Origin: an uncultured Clostridia bacterium
GTDB lineage: Bacteria > Bacillota > Clostridia > Christensenellales > Aristaeellaceae
Length of the DNA: 38,825 nucleotides
Assembly (NCBI GenBank): GCA_946411525.1
Contig: CAMKEI010000020.1
Location: 1 to 38,825 of the forward strand
Direction of reading: 5' to 3'
In this document: piece by piece, positions 1-7,783 of the stretch
Layout of the letters: the number at the start of each line of letters is the position of its first letter
Numbering within the stretch: the stretch's first letter is position 1
The notes under the pieces: model-generated
The model's database searches: none
What the model was told of the DNA's origin: nothing
Seen by the model: the letters and a program-made list of their open reading frames with translations, nothing else
Made by a program: the position numbers and the translations under genes

Positions 1-50
1 CCGGTGTGATTCCGGGGCCGACAGTACAGTCTGGATGAGAGAAGAACGGA
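1..50 (+). promoter_or_regulatory. FMN riboswitch (RFN element), 3' part only
   Basis: The window opens inside an FMN aptamer. Conserved RFN blocks are readable: GGTGTGATTCC, then GCCGACAGT, then the AGTCTGGATGAGAGAAGA closing block. The 5' half lies before position 1. The aptamer senses flavin mononucleotide and normally turns off riboflavin synthesis or uptake genes. The next gene is a riboflavin importer of the RibU type, which fits. The regulatory platform is probably the hairpin at 77-138. Confidence 0.9.
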
Positions 51-76
51 ACAGAGATAATACCGCGCGTCAGCGC

Positions 77-146
77 ATAATGCTCTCCGCCTCCTTGAAG
101 CAAAATGAGAAGTTGCTTTAAGGAGGCGCGCGCATTATAAGGAGGG
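77..146 (+). promoter_or_regulatory. Leader hairpin with decoy Shine-Dalgarno next to the ribU ribosome site
   Basis: Positions 88-103 pair with 113-128 (16 bp, one G-U), and 77-83 pair with 132-138. The 3' arm carries AAGGAGGC (120-127), a copy of the true ribosome site AAGGAGGG (139-146) that lies directly after the hairpin. The 5' arm CCTCCTT (90-96) could therefore pair with either copy. There is no U-tract, so this looks like a translational switch rather than a terminator. The switching itself is inference. Confidence 0.55.
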
Positions 147-153
147 TATTACC

Positions 154-708
154 ATGACAGCACAGACAAAATCCAGAATTCTTTCCACCGCAGGCCTGAC
201 CCGTATCGCCATTCTGGCGGCGGCCGGGGTCGCCCTATCCATGCTGGAATTTCCCGTTTTTGCCGGAGCGCCGTTCTACAAGCTTGATCCCAGCGGACTT
301 GCGGTAATGCTGGCGGGCTTTTCCATGGGGTTCCCGGCAGGCGTGCTGACGCTGCTGATCAAGGATCTTGTCAGCCTGCTGGTTCATCCCAGCGGCGGAT
401 GGGTCGGACAGCTGGCGGATTTTATTGCCCTATTCGCGTTTTTCGCGCCGGCGTCTCTTGTTTATTTCAGGAAGAAGACCCGCTTAAACGCTCTGATCGG
501 AATGATTATCGGGATCGCCGTCATGACGGTCGCCGCCGTGCTGGCGAATCTGTATATTCTGTTCCCGGCTTACGGAGTCCCGAACGGTGAGAGCTATATC
601 CTGCCCTTTACGGTGCCTTTCAACCTGATCAAAGGCGCTGCGCTGACGATTGTCACTTTCCTGATCTACAAGCCGCTGTCTCCGATTCTGCATGGAAAAA
701 TCAAGTAA
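154..708 (+). CDS. ribU: Riboflavin ECF transporter S component, RibU type
   Basis: This 184-residue, very hydrophobic protein is the substrate-binding S component of an energy-coupling-factor importer in the cytoplasmic membrane. It would bind riboflavin and work with a shared EcfA/A'/T module not found in this window. Family features seen are the segment FYKLDPSGLAVMLAGF near residues 42-57, a central GQLADF, and a C-terminal PFNLIKG followed by a last membrane helix. I count about five to six membrane segments, and the length is normal for RibU. The ATG has AAGGAGGG seven bases upstream. The FMN riboswitch in front supports riboflavin as substrate over other vitamins. Only 23 bases separate it from rqcH, with no terminator or promoter visible between them, so the two are probably co-transcribed. 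Confidence 0.88.
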   Translation: MTAQTKSRILSTAGLTRIAILAAAGVALSMLEFPVFAGAPFYKLDPSGLAVMLAGFSMGFPAGVLTLLIKDLVSLLVHPSGGWVGQLADFIALFAFFAPASLVYFRKKTRLNALIGMIIGIAVMTVAAVLANLYILFPAYGVPNGESYILPFTVPFNLIKGAALTIVTFLIYKPLSPILHGKIK

Positions 709-731
709 CGTACAAAGAGGAATGAACTGAT

Positions 732-2504
732 ATGCCGATGGACGGGCTGACGGCGGGATTTGCCGCCAGAGAACTGAATGAGATACTCCGGGGCGGGCGG
801 ATCGACAGGATCACCCAGCCGGAGCGGGACACAGCAGTCCTGGTGATTCGCTCGGGCGGTATGAATCACCGGCTGCTCCTGTGTGCCTCGCCGAACAACG
901 CCCGGTGCCACCTGACCATGAAGTCGTATTCCAATCCGCTGGAACCGCCGGCCCTGTGCATGCTGATGCGCAAGCAGCTGACCGGCGCACGGATTACCGA
1001 AATCCGTCAGATCGGCGGAGACCGGATCGTACATGTGGATATGGACGCGGTCAATGAACTGGGAGACCATGTGCTCCGCCGCCTGGTGCTGGAGATCATG
1101 GGACGCCATTCCAATCTGCTGCTGCTGGACGAACAGGATCGGATCCTGGAAGCGACACGGCACGTTAACCCGGAGATGAGCCGGGTGCGTCAGATTCAAC
1201 CCGGCATGATCTATCTGCCTCCGCCCCGGCAGGACAAGCTGGATCCGGAAACGCTGACCGGAGAAGCGCTTTACGGGAGAATCGCGGGAACCCCTGCCGA
1301 TTCCGCTTCATTTCCGGTCGGGAAGGCAAACAGGGCGTTCGGCAAAGTGCTCGGAGAAACGGTTTCAGGGCTCAGCCGGGCTTCGGCGGAAGAGTTGGCT
1401 TTCCGGGTGACACAAGGCGCGGAATGGCCTGACGATCTGAAGAACGCCTGTATGCGTCTGGCGGATCTGCTCCGGCGGCTGCCGTCAATGGCTGACGCCC
1501 GGGTGCTTTTCGGTGAAAACGGGGAAGCGGAGGACGTATTTCCTTTCCCATATCTGTCCGTACGTACGGAGGAGCAGAAACCGTACAAAACCCTCAGCGA
1601 GGCGTTGGAGATCTATTTCGGCACCCGGGACACCCGGGAACGGCTGAATCAGCGGAGCGCGGCCATGATCCGGACACTGAAGGGGCAGCTCGACAGGTGC
1701 CAGCGAAAACTGGCCATCCAGCAGGAAGAACTATCCGCCGCGGGACGGATGGAAGAATACCGCCGGATGGGAGAGGCAATCAACGCAAACCTCTACCAGC
1801 TGAAAAAAGGCATGACGGAAGCGACGCTTACGGACTGGAACGATCCGGAAGGCGGAAGCATCACCGTACCGCTGGATATCAGGCTGACCCCCGGGCAGAA
1901 TGCCCAGAAGTATTTCAAGAGGTATCAGAAAGCGCGTTCCGCTCGGGAGATTGCCGCACAGCAGCGGGACAGGACCCTTGCTGAGATCGACTATCTGGAG
2001 AGTATGCTGCTCGACGTGGATAAATGCGTCGGAGAGAGCGAACTGGAGGAGATCCGCCAGGAACTGGTCCGCACAGGTTACATGAAAAAAACGACCAGCC
2101 GGAAGCAGCAGCGCCAGTTGCCCCAGAGCAAGCCTTACCGCTATCTGTCCGATGACGGAATTGAAATCCTTGTCGGAAAGAACGCCGCGCAGAACGACCG
2201 GATTACGCTCGGCGCAGGGCCGGAGGAATTATGGCTGCATGCCAAAGACATGCCCGGCAGCCATGTGATTATCCGCCGGGAGGGTGAAATCCCCCAGGCT
2301 ACGATGAAACAGGCGGCACTGCTGGCGGCATGGTACAGCAAAGGCAGCCGCAGTTCGCTGGTGCCTGTGGATTATACGCTGCGCAAGTATGTTAAAAAAC
2401 CTTCCGGGGCTGCGCCCGGGAAGGTGATCTATACGCATCAGAAGACGGCGTATATGACGCCGGAGGAAGAAGAGATCAAAAGGATCAGGCTTGTGGAAGC
2501 CTGA
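732..2504 (+). CDS. rqcH: Ribosome quality control protein RqcH (NFACT family)
   Basis: RqcH binds obstructed 50S subunits carrying peptidyl-tRNA and directs C-terminal alanine tailing of stalled peptides; in older databases it is called a fibronectin-binding protein. The 590-residue length is normal. An N-terminal NFACT-N domain spans about residues 1-240, with the conserved Asp97-Arg98 pair inside GGDR, the same numbers as the pair needed for tailing in Bacillus subtilis. A helical, charged coiled-coil middle follows at about 290-440, and then a C-terminal NFACT-R domain with ELWLHAKDMPGSHVII near residues 498-513. It starts 23 bases after ribU with GAGGAA as ribosome site. An alternative ATG two codons in is possible. 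The stop codon sits inside the terminator hairpin at 2482-2512. Confidence 0.93.
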   Translation: MPMDGLTAGFAARELNEILRGGRIDRITQPERDTAVLVIRSGGMNHRLLLCASPNNARCHLTMKSYSNPLEPPALCMLMRKQLTGARITEIRQIGGDRIVHVDMDAVNELGDHVLRRLVLEIMGRHSNLLLLDEQDRILEATRHVNPEMSRVRQIQPGMIYLPPPRQDKLDPETLTGEALYGRIAGTPADSASFPVGKANRAFGKVLGETVSGLSRASAEELAFRVTQGAEWPDDLKNACMRLADLLRRLPSMADARVLFGENGEAEDVFPFPYLSVRTEEQKPYKTLSEALEIYFGTRDTRERLNQRSAAMIRTLKGQLDRCQRKLAIQQEELSAAGRMEEYRRMGEAINANLYQLKKGMTEATLTDWNDPEGGSITVPLDIRLTPGQNAQKYFKRYQKARSAREIAAQQRDRTLAEIDYLESMLLDVDKCVGESELEEIRQELVRTGYMKKTTSRKQQRQLPQSKPYRYLSDDGIEILVGKNAAQNDRITLGAGPEELWLHAKDMPGSHVIIRREGEIPQATMKQAALLAAWYSKGSRSSLVPVDYTLRKYVKKPSGAAPGKVIYTHQKTAYMTPEEEEIKRIRLVEA

Positions 2505-2512
2505 TCCCTTTT
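2482..2512. terminator. Bidirectional rho-independent terminator between rqcH and xylanase
   Basis: GGATCAGGCTT (2482-2492) pairs perfectly with AAGCCTGATCC (2497-2507) around a GTGG loop. CTTTT follows on the plus strand, and the A-run before the stem gives a T-run on the minus strand. The rqcH stop codon (2502-2504) is inside the 3' arm. It can end the rqcH transcript and the minus-strand transcript of the xylanase ending at 2533. Confidence 0.85.
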
Positions 2513-2532
2513 CAGTTCGGAATTAAAGTGAT

Positions 2533-3759
2533 TTATTCGCCTTTAAGCGTGTGATATACAGCGTCAAAGCAGGTTTTGATCTTGTAGTCCCGGGTCAGCA
2601 GACAACCGTAAGGACTGTTCAGGTCATGCACGTAATTGCCTTTCATACCTGCAGGCGCATCCACCAGGCCCCAGATGCAAACGGCGGTCAGCGGCGCATT
2701 CTCTTCCGTGTTGGCCTTCATGAATACATCGCTGAACAGTTTTGAATAGAAGGCGTCATGTTCCGCGACCTTAGTCTTGTCAAAGTTGCGGACGGCCATT
2801 TCCGTCAGCTGTACTTCCATGCCCAGGGACGCGTAGGTTTCGATGGATTCTTTCACATTCGTGATGATGGATGGATCCAGGCAGCCGTTCTGCTCGCCGT
2901 AGCCGCCCATATAGCCCTGCATACCAACGCCGTCAATCAGGGAGCGGGGATTGCCTTCCTCGTCCGTCGCATAGGATTGGATGCTCTTCACCAATGCGCA
3001 GGCAGCCTTTCGTTTGGCCGGGAAAAACAGGTTATAGTCGTTGTAAAACAGTTTGATATCCACGCCGAGTTTGTCTATGGCATTCCGCGCGCAGAGGAAC
3101 GCAAATTCGACGTAGTCGTCCCCGACGTATTCCAGGAAGCAGTTTTTTTCTCCGTTCCGTTTGGTGCGCAGATGGCGCAGATCCGTCACGCTGTATTCGC
3201 CGCCGTTATCGCCGATGGCCTCGTTGACGACATCCCAGCAGTAGATCACGCCGGGGAATTTCTTTTCGAAATGGTTGATGACCCGCTCGATATAGCAGGC
3301 AAGGCGGGCCCGTATCGTTTCCTTGTCCGCGATGGGCTTGGCCAAATTATAGTCTTCATGGAAGAACCACTTGGTCATATAGGCATCCCAGACCAACACA
3401 TGCCCGCGAACCCGGATACCGTTCTGCTGCGCCCAGGTAAGCATAGCGTCCGCCCGGGAGTAGCTCATACAGGGCATGCCGTCCTTGGCGGATTTCGAAG
3501 CCCCTTCGTCCAGCAGGGAATAGGCCTTGGTCTCGTTGCAGCATGTGACGGAATTGAAATGCCGGGCCAGGAAATCCATGAAGACCTGGTTCCTCATGTC
3601 GTCATAGCTGAAGGCACCGCCAAACTTGAAACCGTAAGGTTCGGTCAGCTGCCACATCGGATCGTAATCCTCGGATACGGTTCCCGCCTCTTCAGCGAAC
3701 GCAGCCACCGGCAGAACACAGAAAATGAATGCAAGAATCAGCATCAGGAATGTTTTCAT
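2533..3759 (-). CDS. Secreted endo-1,4-beta-xylanase, GH10
   Basis: This 408-residue glycoside hydrolase of family 10 cuts internal beta-1,4 bonds of xylan by the retaining mechanism. A signal peptide covers about residues 1-22 (MK, hydrophobic stretch, AFA-E cleavage), so the enzyme should be exported. Family motifs are seen in order: NETK (75-78), RGHVLVW (118-124), WDVVNEAI with acid/base Glu180, and QLTEMA with nucleophile Glu320. The usual TELD around the nucleophile is here TEMA, a mild oddity. No carbohydrate-binding module or anchor is visible. The start has GGAGGT eight bases upstream. It is the last gene of the minus-strand run and lies 51 bases after the kinase gene, with a small AT-rich repeat between. 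A second, unsecreted GH10 lies at 34738-35790. Confidence 0.93.
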   Translation of the reverse strand: MKTFLMLILAFIFCVLPVAAFAEEAGTVSEDYDPMWQLTEPYGFKFGGAFSYDDMRNQVFMDFLARHFNSVTCCNETKAYSLLDEGASKSAKDGMPCMSYSRADAMLTWAQQNGIRVRGHVLVWDAYMTKWFFHEDYNLAKPIADKETIRARLACYIERVINHFEKKFPGVIYCWDVVNEAIGDNGGEYSVTDLRHLRTKRNGEKNCFLEYVGDDYVEFAFLCARNAIDKLGVDIKLFYNDYNLFFPAKRKAACALVKSIQSYATDEEGNPRSLIDGVGMQGYMGGYGEQNGCLDPSIITNVKESIETYASLGMEVQLTEMAVRNFDKTKVAEHDAFYSKLFSDVFMKANTEENAPLTAVCIWGLVDAPAGMKGNYVHDLNSPYGCLLTRDYKIKTCFDAVYHTLKGE

Positions 3760-3780
3760 GGGAGACCTCCAATTTCAAGG

Positions 3781-3801
3781 ATGAATTATGAATTGTGAAT
3801 T
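3781..3801. repeat. AT-rich 7-bp direct repeat, copy 1
   Basis: Three adjacent units read ATGAATT, ATGAATT and GTGAATT. The block lies about 10 bases after the stop of the minus-strand kinase gene and before the xylanase ribosome site. The same unit, or its complement AATTCAT, recurs at 6481, 29256 and 31529, always at the 3' end of a gene. Confidence 0.8.
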
Positions 3802-3810
3802 CTGGATCAA

Positions 3811-5457
3811 TCAGACTTCTTCCATTGTGCAGCCACCGATGAACTCACGCAGGAGGGAGAGCGGCGGGATTTCATTCTGTATGGACTCATCCACGTCCGG
3901 CAGATAGTTCAGCGCCTTGATCAGGCGGCGGGAGAGCAGGTAGTTGGGGGAGGAAGACGGTACTTCCATCAGCAGTTTATAGGCGTAGAACTTCAGGATC
4001 GGCAGCTCATACTGGAGAGCGGTATTGAACATGCTGTCCGCATTCTCCTGATAAGTAAAGATGTACTTTTCTTCCGCACTGCGCACCCGGGGCCACATTT
4101 CCAGCGTGGTTTCCGGAGGATAGCCGCGGAACTGGTTGTCCCGGACGATGCGGCGCAGCAGACGGACGTCCGTGGTGCGGATCCGGTTGTGGTCGTCCAG
4201 GTTCAGGCAGGTCAGCGCACTGGCAAAAATCCTGTAGATCTCATCCGCCGGAAGCATCTCGCATACCTGCGGATTCAGGCCGTGGATACCTTCCAGGATG
4301 ATAATTTCGCCGGGGGCGAGGGTGGTGGGCGGCGTCAGGTAATCCTTGGAACCGGAGGCGAAATCGAAATTGGGCATGAAAACTTCCTCACCGTTGAGCA
4401 GTCCGGTCAGGCTGTCGGAGAGGAGCTTCAGATCCAGCGCGTCAATGGAATCGTAGTCCCGGGTGCCGTCGACCTGCAGGGGCATGTCATCCCGGTTGAT
4501 GAAAAAGTCATCCATGGAGATCCGGCGACAGGCGTGGCCATACATCTGCAGATGCACGCCAAGCCTTCCGGCGAAGGTTGTTTTGCCGCTGGAGGAAGGA
4601 CCGGCCACCAGCACGATGTGCTTGTTCTGGTCGTGAATTTTCCTTGCGATCCGGTGAATGGCGGCTTCGTGGAGCGCTTCGTTCACGCGGATGAAGTTGC
4701 GCAGTTTGTTATCCTCGATCATCCGGGACAGATCGGAGACGTTTGTGACGCCCAGGATCTCACACCACTCGGCACTCTGGTTAAAGATTTCGAGATGCTT
4801 CGGACGATAAACATACGGAGCGGCATGGTCGAAGTCGGCGCCGGCCGGCAGCTGCAGCACAAAGCCGCCCCTCAGTTCGAATATGGTAAAGACTTTGACA
4901 TAACCGGTGGAAACGGTCATGGCACCGTAGAAGTATTCCCACATTCCGTCGATGCAGTACATATTGAAATAGGGAACCGTACGATGCTTCAGCAGATTGA
5001 CCTTGTCCGGCATCTGCTCTTCCTCAAAATACCGGATGGCGTCTTCCTTGGTCCAGCGCTTCTTTTCGAAGACCAGATCCAGTTCGGTGAGACGCCGCAT
5101 TTCGTTTTCAATACGAACGATATCCTGACGGTGCAGTTCGATGCCGGGCAGGCGGACAAACACGCCGTAGCCGACGGAGTATTCGATCCGGACCCGCTGA
5201 TAAGGATAGAGATGACGGAGGGCAAGCAGCATCACAAAGCGCAGGGAGCGCTCATAGATCCGGCGGCCTTCCTCGTTTTCCAGCGTCAGGGGTATCAGTG
5301 TGCAGTCCTGCCGGAGGACGTCGTTCAGTTCACAGACGACACCGCCCGACTGCGCGGCAAGGGTGCCTCGGGGAAACGCGTCAAGCGCTTTGAGGCAATC
5401 CATGACGGTTTTGCCTTCCGGGAATTCTTTTTCGTTGTTCATGGAACGGATGATCAT
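3811..5457 (-). CDS. TGS-domain nucleoside (uridine) kinase-like protein
   Basis: This 548-residue protein is built from translation-like and kinase-like parts. Residues 1-60 resemble a TGS domain, and about 65-240 resemble the second additional domain of threonyl-tRNA synthetase. From about 280 there is a P-loop kinase of the uridine kinase/phosphoribulokinase type, with Walker A GPSSSGKTT at 286-294 and SMDDFFINRDD shortly after, the usual uridine-kinase acidic motif. The kinase part would phosphorylate a nucleoside with ATP or GTP; the true substrate is not known to me. This architecture is common in Firmicutes, so the fusion is real rather than an assembly fault. The start has AAGGAGGG, which overlaps the stop codon of the exonuclease gene upstream, so the two are translationally close and in one operon. 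Confidence 0.85.
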   Translation of the reverse strand: MIIRSMNNEKEFPEGKTVMDCLKALDAFPRGTLAAQSGGVVCELNDVLRQDCTLIPLTLENEEGRRIYERSLRFVMLLALRHLYPYQRVRIEYSVGYGVFVRLPGIELHRQDIVRIENEMRRLTELDLVFEKKRWTKEDAIRYFEEEQMPDKVNLLKHRTVPYFNMYCIDGMWEYFYGAMTVSTGYVKVFTIFELRGGFVLQLPAGADFDHAAPYVYRPKHLEIFNQSAEWCEILGVTNVSDLSRMIEDNKLRNFIRVNEALHEAAIHRIARKIHDQNKHIVLVAGPSSSGKTTFAGRLGVHLQMYGHACRRISMDDFFINRDDMPLQVDGTRDYDSIDALDLKLLSDSLTGLLNGEEVFMPNFDFASGSKDYLTPPTTLAPGEIIILEGIHGLNPQVCEMLPADEIYRIFASALTCLNLDDHNRIRTTDVRLLRRIVRDNQFRGYPPETTLEMWPRVRSAEEKYIFTYQENADSMFNTALQYELPILKFYAYKLLMEVPSSSPNYLLSRRLIKALNYLPDVDESIQNEIPPLSLLREFIGGCTMEEV

Positions 5458-5469
5458 GAGGTGCCCTCC

Positions 5470-6471
5470 TTAATCAAACGGCATACTGGACACATCAGCG
5501 TTCAGCAGCTCTTCATCCGGATCGGGAAGCGTACCATGCTCCGCCAGATACTGTTCCTGACGCTGCCGCACCTGAAGCTGCTTGGTATGCACATAGGCTA
5601 CATTCGCGTGTGTGGCCGGGGCGGCGGTGCGGGTCATAATCTTTTTGCCGTCGTCATCAATCCGGAACCGGAGGCGGATCAGGACGCGGCCGTGGTTTTT
5701 ACATCTGGCAACAGCAATATACTTATCGGCGCTCTGTTTAATATATTCGCCGTCCATTGTCAGAACCCTTCCGCAGCGCGGACAGGTCGGATGAATTGCG
5801 GATTCGCTTTTCAGCGCGTCCCGGACGGAATCAAAAATTTCGCCGGGCGTTTTCTCACGGGAGGAACGCCTGCCATGGATCAGCTCCTTCGGCTCACGGG
5901 CATAGTTCAGTACGGCGGACGGATCCGGCAGCGTGCGGAAGACCAGGGCCGTATACCAGGCGTCGTTCAGCGCGTTATGGAAAGACATGTTTTCATCCGG
6001 CTCGATGCCTGTCAGTTCCATGGCAGCCTTCAGGCCGGCACGGTCTTTAAGTTTGTGCTCCTGACTGAACAGCTGCTGGATGTCGCAAAGCGGCGGCAGG
6101 GGAATATCCTCGCAATGGAAGAAATGAATATTCTGATACAGGACGCTGACGTCATCAATGCCCCAGGTCAGCAGCGTATAATCGTCCCCGCACCATGACG
6201 TGAACTGTTCCAGCGCTTCCCGGAAAGCCGGGGCGCCGGCGAGCGTCTCAGAATCCAGGCCGGTCATGCGGCGGATACGGGGATGGATGCGCAGGTAATG
6301 TGTCGGCGCGATCGGGATTGAGATCGAATCCGACGGATTCAGGTTTCCGTCAAGCTTCACGGCGCCGATCTGGATCATTTCGAAGATCAGTTTGTCACCG
6401 ACCTCGCGGTAGGCGCGGCTCTGATAGGAGATAGGCTGATTCCATTCCAAATCCAGGATGATATAGGTCAT
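5470..6471 (-). CDS. DEDDh-type 3'-5' exonuclease with C-terminal zinc ribbon
   Basis: The 333-residue protein has a DnaQ/ERI-1/KapD-like exonuclease fold. Exo I is LDLEWN with Asp7 and Glu9, Exo II is WGIDD around Asp106/107, and Exo III is HNALND with His165 and Asp170. All four acidic residues and the general-base histidine are therefore present, and metal-dependent 3'-5' cleavage of RNA or DNA is expected. A second part carries CPRC (Cys230, Cys233) and CKNH (Cys257, His260), a likely zinc ribbon that may bind nucleic acid. About 60 basic or polar residues follow. The ribosome site (GAGGC) is weak. It sits between the HI0933 flavoprotein and the kinase with gaps of 19 and 12 bases. The substrate cannot be told from sequence. 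Confidence 0.85.
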   Translation of the reverse strand: MTYIILDLEWNQPISYQSRAYREVGDKLIFEMIQIGAVKLDGNLNPSDSISIPIAPTHYLRIHPRIRRMTGLDSETLAGAPAFREALEQFTSWCGDDYTLLTWGIDDVSVLYQNIHFFHCEDIPLPPLCDIQQLFSQEHKLKDRAGLKAAMELTGIEPDENMSFHNALNDAWYTALVFRTLPDPSAVLNYAREPKELIHGRRSSREKTPGEIFDSVRDALKSESAIHPTCPRCGRVLTMDGEYIKQSADKYIAVARCKNHGRVLIRLRFRIDDDGKKIMTRTAAPATHANVAYVHTKQLQVRQRQEQYLAEHGTLPDPDEELLNADVSSMPFD

Positions 6472-6480
6472 AACTGCCTC

Positions 6481-6504
6481 AATTCATAATTCACAATTCA
6501 TAAT
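6481..6504. repeat. AT-rich 7-bp direct repeat, copy 2
   Basis: The units AATTCAT, AATTCAC and AATTCAT are followed by AAT. The repeat runs into the 3' end of the flavoprotein gene, so its last codons (His-Tyr-Glu-Leu) and stop codon (6491-6493) are made of repeat sequence. The other end is nine bases from the exonuclease start. Confidence 0.85.
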
Positions 6505-7729
6505 GGTTTGCGGCCGCAGTTCCGGCCAGGGCACCGGTTGACCAGGCAATCTGCAGGTTGAAGCCGCCCGTATGAGCGTCAACGTCGATCATTTCACCGG
6601 CAAAGTAGAGGTTCGGGATCAGCCTGCTGCGCATAGCGCTGGGCTCGATTTCCTTTACGCTGACACCGCCGCGCGTAACGACTGCCTCGTCGACAGGTCT
6701 CGGAGCCCTGACTGTCAGCGGCAGGGCCTTGAGGCGGCCCAGGAGTGTTTCCCGCTGTGCGGATGTAATCTGACTGCAGGGCAGGGAAACGCTGACGCCG
6801 CACAGAGCGGGAAAGAGCTCCGCGAGGCTTGCAGGCAGCAGGCCCGGCAGAACGCTTTTCAGCTGCTTTTTCCCCGCTTCGGCGAAATCCCGGCGGAGAC
6901 GGGCATCCAGCTGCTCCCGGGAGAGTCCGGGTTTCAGGTCGACAGTCAGCACGGCACCTTCAGCAGGAACGGGCAAGTGACAGCTGGCTTCCAGGGCTAG
7001 AGGCCCGGAGATTCCGAAGTGGGTGAAAAGCATTTCACCGATCTCGGAATACAGCGTTTTTTTGCCGGCTGACAGAGTCAGCGTTACGTTCCGCAGGCTC
7101 AGCCCCTGCAGGGACCGCGGCCAGGTCTCCTCCGTTTCCAGACCGACCAGGACGGGAGATGGCGGGATCACAGTATGCCCCAGTGCTTCGGCAAAGCGGT
7201 ATCCGTCGCCGGTGGAACCGGTGGAAGGATAGCTCAGCCCGCCGCAGGCGAGAATCACCGCATCCGCGGGCAGATAAGATCCGTCAGCGAGCTCCGCGCC
7301 GGCAATCCGGCCGCTGTCCGTTTTCAGACGGCGGACAGCACTGTTCAGGCGGATCCGGACATTCAGCTTCCGGAGAAGGGAGGCCAGGGCTTTGGTCACG
7401 TCGCTGGCCTTCTCAGAAGCGGGGAATACGCGTTTCCCGCGCTGTACGATGACCGGACAGCCGCATTCTTCCAGCAGCACCATCATATCCCGGGGAGAAA
7501 AAAAGTTCAGCGCGCTGTACAGGAACCTCGGATTACGGGGCACCTGAGCCAGAAAACCTTCCAGGTCGCAGTCGTTGGTCAGGTTACAGCGGCCTTTGCC
7601 GGTAATATACACTTTCTTTCCGAGCTTTTCGTTCTTTTCCAGCAGGGTAACATTTCCCCCTGCCCGGGCAGCGAAAACCGCGGCCATCATGCCGGCCGCG
7701 CCGCCCCCGATGACCAGGATCTCTGACAT
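6491..7729 (-). CDS. HI0933/YhiN (BaiN)-family FAD-dependent oxidoreductase
   Basis: This is a 412-residue flavoprotein of the HI0933 family. The dinucleotide-binding motif VIGGGAAGMMAA is at the N-terminus, followed by GKKVYITGKGRCNLTN, the family hallmark. Later come ACGGLSYPSTGSTGDG and the C-terminal FAD motif FAGEMIDVDAHTGGFNLQIAWSTG. The physiological role of the family is poorly known; one member was named BaiN for bile-acid metabolism, but that label should not be carried over on homology alone. I place the start at 7729 rather than at the longer frame start 7783, because GGAGGC lies just upstream and the extra 18 residues do not look like family sequence. The stop codon lies in an AT-rich repeat. 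It follows etfA by 54 bases. Confidence 0.9.
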   Translation of the reverse strand: MSEILVIGGGAAGMMAAVFAARAGGNVTLLEKNEKLGKKVYITGKGRCNLTNDCDLEGFLAQVPRNPRFLYSALNFFSPRDMMVLLEECGCPVIVQRGKRVFPASEKASDVTKALASLLRKLNVRIRLNSAVRRLKTDSGRIAGAELADGSYLPADAVILACGGLSYPSTGSTGDGYRFAEALGHTVIPPSPVLVGLETEETWPRSLQGLSLRNVTLTLSAGKKTLYSEIGEMLFTHFGISGPLALEASCHLPVPAEGAVLTVDLKPGLSREQLDARLRRDFAEAGKKQLKSVLPGLLPASLAELFPALCGVSVSLPCSQITSAQRETLLGRLKALPLTVRAPRPVDEAVVTRGGVSVKEIEPSAMRSRLIPNLYFAGEMIDVDAHTGGFNLQIAWSTGALAGTAAANHYEL

Positions 7730-7783
7730 ACATGCCTCCGTAAGCCATTCAGTCCACGGGAGAGTATACGGGAAAAGAGGCAA

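Noticed and set aside
4189-6198. 669-codon plus-strand frame across kinase and exonuclease genes
   Set aside because: It spans two real genes and their spacer on the other strand, and the product matches nothing. GC-rich codon bias explains the lack of stops. The same applies to 9512-11188 and 34486-35805.
7730-7783. Longer start for the HI0933 flavoprotein at 7783
   Set aside because: The added 18 residues precede the usual glycine-motif start, and the best ribosome site is at the ATG at 7729.
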